From Janthinobacterium sp051380875 (lineage in GTDB: Bacteria; Pseudomonadota; Gammaproteobacteria; Burkholderiales; Burkholderiaceae_D): DNA of 64,000 nt. This document shows, piece by piece, positions 8,652-14,583 of the stretch. Where the stretch lies: assembly GCF_051380875.1 (NCBI RefSeq), contig NZ_JBNYXW010000007.1:62001-126000 (forward strand). Reading direction: 5' to 3'. The notes beneath the pieces are model-generated. The model was not told the origin of the DNA. It did not search any database and saw nothing but the letters and a program-made list of their open reading frames with translations. The position numbers and the translations under genes were made by a program. Position 1 is the first letter of the stretch. Each line of letters starts with the position of its first letter.

Positions 8652-10031
8652 TTAAATGGCTTTCGCCAGTTGCGCGGCGATGCCGATGTAATTGCCTGGC
8701 GTCATGGTCAGCAGCACGTCTTTGGCATCTTGCGGGATGGCCAGGCCGTTGACGAAGGTTTGCAGCGCTTCTTTCGAGATACCCTTGCCGCGCGTCAATT
8801 CTTTCAGCTGCTCGTACGGGTTCTCGATGCCATAGCGGCGCATCACGGTTTGTACGGGTTCGGCCAGCACTTCCCAGGTCGCGTCCAGGTCTTGCGCCAG
8901 GCGCGCATGGTTCACTTCCAGCTTGTTCAGGCCGCGCAGGCAGCTGTCATAGGCCAGCAAGGTGTAACCCAGGGCGACGCCGATATTGCGCAGCACGGTC
9001 GAATCGGTCAGGTCGCGCTGCATGCGCGAGACGGGCAGCTTTTCCGACAAATGTTTCAGTACAGCATTTGCCAGGCCCAGGTTGCCTTCCGAGTTTTCGA
9101 AGTCGATCGGATTGACCTTGTGCGGCATGGTCGACGAACCGATTTCGCCTGCTTTCAGCTTTTGCTTGAAATAGCCCAGCGAGACATACGTCCAGATATC
9201 GCGGTTCAGGTCCAGCAGAATCGTGTTGACGCGCGCGAAGGCGTCAAACAGCTCGGCCATGTAGTCGTGCGGCTCGATCTGGATGGTGTACGGGTTGAAT
9301 ACCAGGCCCAGGCGCTGTTCGATGACAGCCTTGGAAAACGCTGGCCAGTCGAAGTTGGGGTAGGCCGACAGGTGGGCGTTGTAGTTGCCGACGGCGCCAT
9401 TCATCTTGCCGAGGATTTCCACTTGCTCGATGCGCTTGACGGCGCGCTGCAAGCGCGCCACGACGTTGGCGAATTCCTTGCCCAGGGTGGTCGGGCTGGC
9501 CGTCTGGCCGTGCGTGCGCGACAGCATCGGCACGTCGGCATTGATGTGTGCGATCTGTGTCAGCTTGGCCACCAGGCCTTGCAGGGCCGGCAACATCACG
9601 CCATCGCGGGCGGCTTTCAGCATCATGCCGTGCGAGGTATTGTTGATGTCTTCCGAAGTGCAGGCGAAATGGATGAATTCCGACGCCGCCACCAGTTCCG
9701 GCACGTCCGCGACTTGTTCCTTGAGCCAGTATTCGACGGCCTTGACGTCATGATTGGTCACCGCTTCGATGGCTTTGATGCGGGCTGCGTCGGCTTCCGA
9801 GAAATCAGCTGCCATCTTTTCGAGCAGGGCGTTGGCCGTGGGCGAAAACGGCGCGATTTCAGCGAAACCGGCTTGCGACAGCGCTTGCAGCCAGGAAATT
9901 TCCACTTTCACGCGGTGGTGCATGAAACCGGCTTCGGACAGGATCGGGCGCAGCAGATCGGTCTTGCTGGCGTAGCGGCCATCGAGCGGAGACAGGGCCG
10001 ACAGCGTGGAATACGGAGTAGTAGAAGTCAT
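8652..10031 (-). CDS. purB: Adenylosuccinate lyase
   Basis: 459 residues, the usual PurB length in proteobacteria. The fumarase/aspartase-superfamily signature GSSTMPHKVNP is present, as are the other active-site blocks TSEDINNTS and SRTHGQTASPTTLGKE. The enzyme cleaves SAICAR and adenylosuccinate in purine synthesis, releasing fumarate, and works as a cytoplasmic tetramer. It is transcribed alone, with its own terminator, and is divergent from a glutathione transferase gene. Confidence 0.98.
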   Translation of the reverse strand: MTSTTPYSTLSALSPLDGRYASKTDLLRPILSEAGFMHHRVKVEISWLQALSQAGFAEIAPFSPTANALLEKMAADFSEADAARIKAIEAVTNHDVKAVEYWLKEQVADVPELVAASEFIHFACTSEDINNTSHGMMLKAARDGVMLPALQGLVAKLTQIAHINADVPMLSRTHGQTASPTTLGKEFANVVARLQRAVKRIEQVEILGKMNGAVGNYNAHLSAYPNFDWPAFSKAVIEQRLGLVFNPYTIQIEPHDYMAELFDAFARVNTILLDLNRDIWTYVSLGYFKQKLKAGEIGSSTMPHKVNPIDFENSEGNLGLANAVLKHLSEKLPVSRMQRDLTDSTVLRNIGVALGYTLLAYDSCLRGLNKLEVNHARLAQDLDATWEVLAEPVQTVMRRYGIENPYEQLKELTRGKGISKEALQTFVNGLAIPQDAKDVLLTMTPGNYIGIAAQLAKAI

Positions 10032-10270
10032 GAGAGCGGACGCAAGTTAAGGAAACGGTTGGCGTGTGGCGCGCGGGGAGGGCAGCGCTATTTCAATATA
10101 GCAACACTGACGGCGCCACAGTAAAGGGCGATTTTACCACCGCTGGCGTGCTGCCAGCCGTCTGTTGGCCTCCGGCGGGGCGCATTCTGGCCGAATCCGG
10201 CCCCGATGCGGCGCGCCTGCCACACCCTGGGGCGCGCCAGCGGCGCACTGCCAAATGCGGCTGCCGCCGA

Positions 10271-10279
10271 TGCTATACT
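10271..10279 (+). promoter_or_regulatory. Candidate extended -10 promoter for the GST gene
   Basis: TGCTATACT is an extended -10 (TGn plus TATACT at 10274-10279), 29 bp before the ATG at 10309, implying a leader of about two dozen nucleotides. No good -35 is visible at the usual spacing, which is tolerated with an extended -10. The call is inferred from consensus only. Confidence 0.45.
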
Positions 10280-10308
10280 GGCCACTGCTCCTTTACCTTA
10301 AAGCGTCT

Positions 10309-10923
10309 ATGAAACTGATCGGTTCCCTCGCCAGCCCGTATGTCCGCAAAGCCCGCATCGTGCTGGCGGAAAAAAAGCTCGACTATGTCTTCGAGCTGGA
10401 AAACGTCTGGGTGCCGGAAACCCGCATCGCGCAGGCCAATCCGCTGGGCAAGGTGCCCTGCCTGGTGATGGAAGACGGCAGTGCGCTGATCGATTCGCGC
10501 GTCATCGTCGAATACCTCGACACGCTCACGCCTGTGTGCAAACTGCTGCCGGCCGGCGGCAATGGCCGCGAGCGGGCCGACATCAAGAACTGGGAAGCGC
10601 TGGCCGATGGCATCGTCGACGCGGGCGTGCTGGTGCGCCTGGAGCGCACTCAGCGCCCGCCCGAGCAGCAAAGCGCGGCCTGGATCGCGCGCCAGCTGGA
10701 AAAAATCACCCTCGGCCTGGCGGCGCTGGAAGTGCGCCTGGGCGAGAGCGCTTACTGCGCCGGCCGCAACTACACCCTGGCCGACGTGGCCGTGGGCTGT
10801 GCCCTGGGCTGGCTCAGCTTCCGTTTCCCGGAAATCGACTGGCGCGCAGACCACCCTGCGCTGGTGCGCCTGTTCGACAAACTGTCAGAACGCCAGTCCT
10901 TCAAGGACACCGTGCCGCAGTAA
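10309..10923 (+). CDS. Glutathione S-transferase family protein (YibF-like)
   Basis: 204 residues from ATG 10309; an upstream in-frame start would add a non-conserved leader. The N-terminal thioredoxin-like domain begins MKLIGSLASPYVRKARIVL and contains the cis-proline glutathione-binding block LGKVPCLV. The alpha-helical domain follows with EALADGIVDAGVLVRLE and the N-capping block YTLADVAVG. The pattern closely recalls E. coli YibF. The family conjugates or reduces substrates with glutathione, but the physiological substrate is unknown. The gene is divergent from purB and ends at a strong terminator. Confidence 0.88.
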   Translation: MKLIGSLASPYVRKARIVLAEKKLDYVFELENVWVPETRIAQANPLGKVPCLVMEDGSALIDSRVIVEYLDTLTPVCKLLPAGGNGRERADIKNWEALADGIVDAGVLVRLERTQRPPEQQSAAWIARQLEKITLGLAALEVRLGESAYCAGRNYTLADVAVGCALGWLSFRFPEIDWRADHPALVRLFDKLSERQSFKDTVPQ

Positions 10924-10936
10924 CAAGGTACGGACG

Positions 10937-10968
10937 AAAAAAAACCGGCAAGCTTGCCGGTTTTTTTT
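10937..10968. terminator. Strong bidirectional terminator after the GST gene
   Basis: ACCGGCAAGC/GCTTGCCGGT forms a perfect stem. It is flanked by eight A on the left and eight T on the right, so it can work in both directions. Confidence 0.93.
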
Positions 10969-10984
10969 ACGCCCATGCGGGCAT

Positions 10985-11125
10985 TAAATCATTTGATAAA
11001 ACCGTAGCGAGCGGCAGTGATTTGTGGCTAAGAAGCGCAACCGTGCTAGAGCACGGGGGCGCCGAGCCGGTGAGCATCGCAGGCCGCAAAGCGCGCCGCG
11101 CCGTAGGTTTGATCAAGTGATTTTA
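10985..11125. repeat. Long imperfect inverted repeat between the GST and bfr genes, copy B
   Basis: The left arm (10985-11007) runs TAAATCATTTGATAAAACCG. The right arm (about 11101-11125), read on the other strand, runs TAAAATCACTTGATCAAACC. The two are nearly identical apart from a few substitutions and one indel. The roughly 95-bp GC-rich centre includes CCGTGCTAGAGCACGG, a perfect palindrome. The block AAAACCGTAGCGAGC at 10998-11012 recurs exactly, inverted, in the hairpin after hrcA (58633-58647). The right arm overlaps the bfr stop codon, so it may act as a 3' stabilising structure. Confidence 0.75.
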
Positions 11126-11599
11126 CTCGTCGGCCGACATCTGGCTCTGCAGGTAGTTCTGAATGCCAACTTTGGCGATCAGGTCGATCTGCGTTTCCAG
11201 CCAGTCGATATGCTCTTCCGTGTCTTCCAGGATCATCAGGAACAGGTCGCGCGAGACGTAGTCGCCCGCTTTTTCGCAGGTGGCGATGCCTTCCTTGACG
11301 GTGGTGTGCGCGGCGCGTTCCAGTTTCAGGTCGCATTCCAGCATTTCCGGCGTGTTCTCGCCGATCAGCAGCTTGTGCAGCGCTTGCAGGTTCGGCAAGC
11401 CGTCGAGCATCAGGATGCGGTCGATCAGCCTGTCGGCGTGTTTCATTTCGCCGATCGATTCTTCGTATTCCTTCTTGCCCAGCTTTTCCAGGCCCCAGTG
11501 CTTGTACATGCGGGCATGCAGGAAGTACTGGTTGACGGCGGACAGTTCGTTGGTGAGCTGTGCGTTGAGCAAGCGGATGACTTCTTTATCGCCCTTCAT
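11123..11599 (-). CDS. bfr: Bacterioferritin
   Basis: 158 residues from ATG 11599, preceded by AAAGGAAA. Bacterioferritin is a 24-subunit haem-containing iron store that oxidises ferrous iron. In E. coli numbering the visible residues are Glu18, Glu51, Met52 (haem ligand), His54, Glu94 and His130. Position 127, a ferroxidase-site Glu in E. coli, is Thr here (EDTEEH), with Glu at 128 and 129. Upstream are weak Fur-box-like sequences, and bfd lies about 2 kb away in the same orientation. The gene stops inside the right arm of a palindromic repeat. Confidence 0.96.
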   Translation of the reverse strand: MKGDKEVIRLLNAQLTNELSAVNQYFLHARMYKHWGLEKLGKKEYEESIGEMKHADRLIDRILMLDGLPNLQALHKLLIGENTPEMLECDLKLERAAHTTVKEGIATCEKAGDYVSRDLFLMILEDTEEHIDWLETQIDLIAKVGIQNYLQSQMSADE

Positions 11600-11789
11600 G
11601 GGATTTCCTTTGTTCTGTGTTGCAATGATGATGAAACCGGCCACTGTCGGCGGCCACTGCCGGGTAGTGTAGGACTGCCTGGTGGCGCGCATGTTGCCGG
11701 TCTCGCTATGTCCGCATGATAGCGCAAAATGGTGGCGATTTCTGCTGTAAAACGGCATTTTCCCGTGTTTTTAGCGTAAATATCGTGCG

Positions 11790-11806
11790 AATAAAACCCA
11801 TTCTCA
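11790..11806 (-). promoter_or_regulatory. Weak Fur-box-like site on the bfr side
   Basis: Read on the minus strand, TGAGAATGGGTTTTATT matches 11 of 17 positions of the Fur core TGATAATCATTATCATT. It lies about 190 bp upstream of the bfr start. This is a marginal match. Confidence 0.3.
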
Positions 11807-11847
11807 AATAAATTGTCAGACTTCTCCGTTTTTTATTTGTTAAGGAA

Positions 11848-11866
11848 AATGAAGGCCATTCTCATT
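11848..11866 (+). promoter_or_regulatory. Fur-box-like site in front of the PiuC-type gene
   Basis: AATGAAGGCCATTCTCATT has outer arms that fit a Fur operator. Read on the minus strand it matches 13 of 19 positions of AATGATAATCATTATCATT. It lies about 150 bp upstream of the iron-linked dioxygenase gene, whose family is usually iron-repressed. Confidence 0.5.
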
Positions 11867-12019
11867 CGCGTTCATGCTGTCTTTTTGTATTTTCAGCGGG
11901 TCCGGGCTGCAGCGGGAAAAGGGTAAAAAATGTTTGCGCCATTCTTGCCTTTCGCTATTCTTCGGGCGTGCCGGCGATGCGATAATCAGGCAGCGATTTT
12001 TTCTGAAAAGGATAGCAAG

Positions 12020-12700
12020 ATGATGCTGCACATACCCGGCGTGCTGACGCCGGAACAGGTCACGCACTTTCGCCAGCGCCTGGCGCAGACGGACTGGGTC
12101 GATGGGCGCGCCAGCGTGGGGGAGCAGGGCGCGCAAGTCAAGCGCAACCGCCAGCTGGCCGAAGGTTCGCCCCTGGCGCAAGAGCTGGGCGAGATGGTCA
12201 GCCGCGCTTTGATGGCCAATCCGCTGTTTTTTTCGGCCGTGCTGCCGCTGCGCATCCTGCCGCCATTTTTCAATAGCTATGCGGGCGGCGAGCACTATGG
12301 CCTGCATATCGACGGCGCCATCCGCACGCCGAAAAACGGCATGCAATCGATGCGCGCTGACGTGTCCTCGACCCTGTTCCTGAGCGAGCCGGACGAATAC
12401 GAAGGCGGCGAGCTGGTGGTGGTCGATTCCTACGGCACGCATGAAGTGAAACTGCCGGCCGGCGACGTGATCGTGTATCCGTCGAGCAGCGTGCACCAGG
12501 TCTTGCCCGTCACCGGCGGCGAGCGTATCTGCTCGTTCCTGTGGACGCAAAGCATGGTGCGCGAGGACTGGAAACGCAGCATGCTGTTTGAGCTTGATCA
12601 AAACATCCAGGCCGTGCGCGGCGCGCATGGCGATTCACCGGCAACGGTGGGGTTGACGGGGCATTACCATAATTTACTCAGGATGTGGGCGGAGATCTGA
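12020..12700 (+). CDS. piuC: PKHD-type Fe(II)/2-oxoglutarate dioxygenase (YbiX/PiuC family)
   Basis: 226 residues from ATG 12020, which follows AAAAGGATAG. The family fold is visible as a double-stranded beta-helix with iron ligands HxD in YGLHIDGAI, a distal His in SSSVHQVLPV, and the 2-oxoglutarate-binding Arg in GGERICSFLW. Proteins of this family are named for iron uptake because their genes sit with TonB-dependent siderophore receptors and are Fur-controlled. The hydroxylation substrate is not established. Here it lies between bfr and tonB-bfd, with a Fur-box-like site upstream, but no receptor gene is adjacent. I would call it Fe(2+)-dependent oxygenase with confidence and its role in iron supply by context. 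Confidence 0.92.
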   Translation: MMLHIPGVLTPEQVTHFRQRLAQTDWVDGRASVGEQGAQVKRNRQLAEGSPLAQELGEMVSRALMANPLFFSAVLPLRILPPFFNSYAGGEHYGLHIDGAIRTPKNGMQSMRADVSSTLFLSEPDEYEGGELVVVDSYGTHEVKLPAGDVIVYPSSSVHQVLPVTGGERICSFLWTQSMVREDWKRSMLFELDQNIQAVRGAHGDSPATVGLTGHYHNLLRMWAEI

Positions 12701-12703
12701 CGC

Positions 12704-12790
12704 AAAACGCGCATGGCGGCGTTGCTTAGGCTCGCCGTACATGCGTACTGTCTTCGCTGTCGCGCCTTGCCCTGCGCGCTTCGCGGTGCA
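12704..12790. repeat. Intergenic repeat, copy C (related to copy A)
   Basis: It directly follows the PiuC-type stop codon. Compared with the reverse strand of 7248-7346 it shares, in order, AAAACG, CATG, CGGCGTTGCT, GCCGTAC, CGTACTG, GCGCCTTG and CCTG with similar spacing. The outer AACACCTG/CAGGTGTT ends of copy A are not preserved here. Confidence 0.65.
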
Positions 12791-12805
12791 GGCCGCAAAT
12801 GCGCG

Positions 12806-12847
12806 AAAAAAAAGTCTGCCCGGCCCGGGGATGTAGTCTGGCAGACT
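12806..12847 (-). terminator. Terminator of the bfd-tonB operon
   Basis: A perfect stem AGTCTGCC/GGCAGACT (12813-12820 with 12840-12847) has a GC-rich 19-nt loop containing CCCGGGCCGGG on the leftward strand. Reading leftwards it is followed by eight T. It lies about 100 bp beyond the tonB stop. Confidence 0.8.
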
Positions 12848-12910
12848 AAAACAAGCAGTTGCTTGACTGGTGCAGAAAAACAGGGGCAGCGAGCAGGGCA
12901 CATCGTGCGG

Positions 12911-12927
12911 TGCCAGCGCCGCTGGCA
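12911..12927. repeat. Short hairpin just past tonB
   Basis: TGCCAGC-GCC-GCTGGCA is a perfect 7-bp stem with a 3-nt loop, 22 bp after the tonB stop codon. It has no T-run and may be a stabilising hairpin ahead of the real terminator. Confidence 0.5.
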
Positions 12928-12948
12928 GCGGCGCGCCCCCGCCGTGGG

Positions 12949-13650
12949 CTAGCTCAGTTGGAAGGTCAGCGGGACTAAAACGTAGACTGGGACAGCCTTG
13001 CCGTTTTCCACCATCGGCTTGAACAGCGCGCGCTGTGCGGCCTGGCGGCCCGCTTCGTCGAGGTTGTTGTAGCCGGTCGATTTATGGATCAGGATTTGCT
13101 CTGGCAAGCCCTTTTCGTTGATCAGGATGCGCAGCACCACGGTGCCGCTCTCGCCCAGGCGGCGCGACAGGTTCGGGTAGATCAGTTGCGGCGCCTTCAG
13201 GTATTCCACGCCGCTGACGGTGCGCGGCGCCGATGGTGCCGCAGGGGAAGGTGCCGGAGCTGCCGGTGCCATCGGGGCGGTGGTCGCCACGGGCGCCGCT
13301 TCGGCGCGCGTCGGCTGCGGTGGCGTAATCGTCGGTTCGGTGGGCGCCACGGCGATCAGCGGCAGTGGCGGGATCACGGCGCGCGGCACGGGCGCGCTCA
13401 ATTCCACGGTTTTCGGTACGGACGGTGCCGGCAATTTCGCTTGTGCTGGCGGGGCGATGATGCTGATGGTTGTGATGGTCGGCATGGCGACCGAGACGAC
13501 GCGGCTCAAAAGGCCGCTCTGGATGGCGTAGAAACCGGCAAGATGCAAGACGACGATGGCCATCAGTGGCATGAATTTGCTGCGTTTCTTGTCGAAATCG
13601 GCAAATTGCTGCACGGCCTGCACCGTTACGGGCGGGGGCATCATCGTCAT
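12949..13650 (-). CDS. tonB: TonB energy-transducing protein
   Basis: 233 residues. A short cytoplasmic N-terminus is followed by one membrane anchor (MPLMAIVVLHLAGFYAIQSGLL). A long Pro/Ala-rich periplasmic spacer (residues ~75-150) leads to the C-terminal TonB domain, with the YPNLSRRLGESGTVVLRI block and the terminal strand VLVPLTFQLS. TonB couples the proton-motive force to outer-membrane iron-complex receptors together with ExbB and ExbD, which are not in this window. The gene starts 11 bp after bfd and is almost certainly in the same Fur-controlled transcript. Confidence 0.95.
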   Translation of the reverse strand: MTMMPPPVTVQAVQQFADFDKKRSKFMPLMAIVVLHLAGFYAIQSGLLSRVVSVAMPTITTISIIAPPAQAKLPAPSVPKTVELSAPVPRAVIPPLPLIAVAPTEPTITPPQPTRAEAAPVATTAPMAPAAPAPSPAAPSAPRTVSGVEYLKAPQLIYPNLSRRLGESGTVVLRILINEKGLPEQILIHKSTGYNNLDEAGRQAAQRALFKPMVENGKAVPVYVLVPLTFQLS

Positions 13651-13661
13651 GGCATGGTTCC

Positions 13662-13877
13662 TTAGTTTGTCAGCACAGCTCGCATCAAGACGGTTTCTTG
13701 CAGCACGGCCGTGGCGCTCAGGTGATCGTTCAGCACTTCCCGTGCGCAGCTATGGCATTTGCCGCAGCAGGTGGCCACGCCCAAGTCGCGGCGTAATTCG
13801 GCCATGCTGGACAGGCCGAGATCGACGGCTTGACGGATTTCACGATCAGATATGTTGTTGCAGACACATACAATCAT
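13662..13877 (-). CDS. bfd: Bacterioferritin-associated ferredoxin
   Basis: 71 residues with the four [2Fe-2S] ligands at the same positions as E. coli Bfd: Cys4 and Cys6 (MIVCVCN), Cys38 and Cys41 (CCGKC). Bfd binds bacterioferritin near its haem and supplies electrons to release stored iron when iron is short. It is first in an operon with tonB, and a near-consensus Fur box lies about 65 bp upstream. This is the expected logic, with iron starvation inducing both iron release and uptake. Its partner bfr lies 2 kb to the left. Confidence 0.96.
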   Translation of the reverse strand: MIVCVCNNISDREIRQAVDLGLSSMAELRRDLGVATCCGKCHSCAREVLNDHLSATAVLQETVLMRAVLTN

Positions 13878-13939
13878 TGATACACCTTCTGGCTGGATGA
13901 TGAAAAGACACTAGTGCTGTGAAGCATTGTTGCCAGTGT

Positions 13940-13961
13940 TTTAATGAGAATCATTATCATT
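13940..13961 (-). promoter_or_regulatory. Near-consensus Fur box for bfd-tonB
   Basis: TTTAATGAGAATCATTATC matches 16 of 19 positions of the Fur consensus GATAATGATAATCATTATC, and the palindrome continues into CATT. It lies 63 bp upstream of the bfd start codon. The window also encodes Fur (58714-59145). Confidence 0.88.
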
Positions 13962-14115
13962 ACGTTTCATTGTCGCGCAAAGCGCAGGACAATGCAAGCG
14001 ATTTTGATGCAACGTGCAGCAGCAGGCGCCGCTGGCGCGGCGCGGCGGCAGGGACGCTGTCATGCCTGGCTTGCGCAAGACGCAGCCCTTGGCGCGGGCG
14101 GCTCTCCGGGCTAAA

Positions 14116-14144
14116 TAAAAACTATTCGCATTCATGTTTATAAT
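14116..14144 (+). promoter_or_regulatory. Probable feoAB promoter with overlapping Fur-like site
   Basis: A perfect -10 TATAAT lies at 14139-14144. The 17 bp at 14116-14132, read on the minus strand (AATGCGAATAGTTTTTA), match 11 of 17 positions of a Fur core and would overlap the -35 region. Transcription from here would give a leader of about 145 nt before feoA. The -10 is convincing; the Fur site is tentative. Confidence 0.5.
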
Positions 14145-14197
14145 GCTGGTATTGTCTAGAACGGTCGCCGTCTGGACATATTGAAAGGCCGCTTGTC

Positions 14198-14224
14198 GGT
14201 AAAGCGCAACAGTTGCGTTTTACC
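14198..14224 (+). promoter_or_regulatory. 27-bp palindrome in the feoA leader
   Basis: GGTAAAGCGCAAC, one centre base, then GTTGCGTTTTACC. The 13-bp arms are complementary except for one G-T (wobble) position. It lies 73 bp before the feoA start, downstream of the predicted promoter. It could be an operator for a dimeric regulator or a leader-RNA hairpin. I do not recognise the motif. Confidence 0.6.
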
Positions 14225-14296
14225 TCACAACACCCAGGGCATGCGCTTAACGCAGCAGCTTGTCTCCGGTGTTCTTAATTTGAACGGAATTTGCTC

Positions 14297-14581
14297 ATGA
14301 CTCTAGTTCCACCCTTGATGACGCTCGATGCGCTGGCAGTCGGCCAGAGCGGCACGGTGTTGCATATCACGCCCTACGCGGCCGGACAGACGGAGGACGG
14401 CGTCGACCTCGCCCGCCGCTTGATGGAGCTGGGATTCGTTCCCGGCGAACGTATCCGCATGCTCAAGCGCGGCATTCCCGGTGGCGACCCGCTCGCCATC
14501 AAGGTTGGGAACGCCACGTTCGCCCTGCGCCGCTTCGAAGCGGCGCTGATCACGATTCAACCGTTGACTCAACCGGAATAA
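14297..14581 (+). CDS. feoA: Ferrous iron transport protein A
   Basis: 94 residues from ATG 14297; a TTG two codons earlier is the only alternative. The SH3-like FeoA fold is seen in the strands LAVGQSGTVLHITP, RLMELGFVPGERIRMLKRG and the closing DPLAIKVGNATFALRRFEAALITI. FeoA is a small cytoplasmic partner of the FeoB iron permease. The two genes are separated by 2 bp, so they are translationally linked. Control probably comes from the promoter and palindrome in the 150-nt leader. Confidence 0.95.
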   Translation: MTLVPPLMTLDALAVGQSGTVLHITPYAAGQTEDGVDLARRLMELGFVPGERIRMLKRGIPGGDPLAIKVGNATFALRRFEAALITIQPLTQPE

Positions 14582-14583
14582 CC

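Larger units (their letters stand above)
11600..12019. other. Divergent promoter region between bfr and the PiuC-type gene
   Basis: About 420 bp, distinctly AT-richer than the neighbouring genes, lying between two divergently transcribed iron genes. It holds two Fur-box-like sequences (annotated separately). The open frames here have no ribosome-binding site and look like chance extensions of the flanking genes. I found no small RNA or peptide gene I could defend. Confidence 0.6.
13878..14296. other. Divergent control region between bfd-tonB and feoAB
   Basis: About 420 bp with no convincing gene. It contains the consensus-like Fur box near bfd, a GC-rich middle (about 14010-14105) in which I see nothing, a promoter-like element with a Fur-like overlap at 14116-14144, and a structured leader before feoA with a 27-bp palindrome. 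Confidence 0.65.

Noticed and set aside
8670..10124. A 484-codon plus-strand open frame opposite purB
   Set aside because: It is a shadow of purB with His/Gln/Arg-rich low-information sequence and no ribosome-binding site. The same reasoning applies to the long antisense frames opposite nagZ-like, gltS-like, feoB and mmsA genes.
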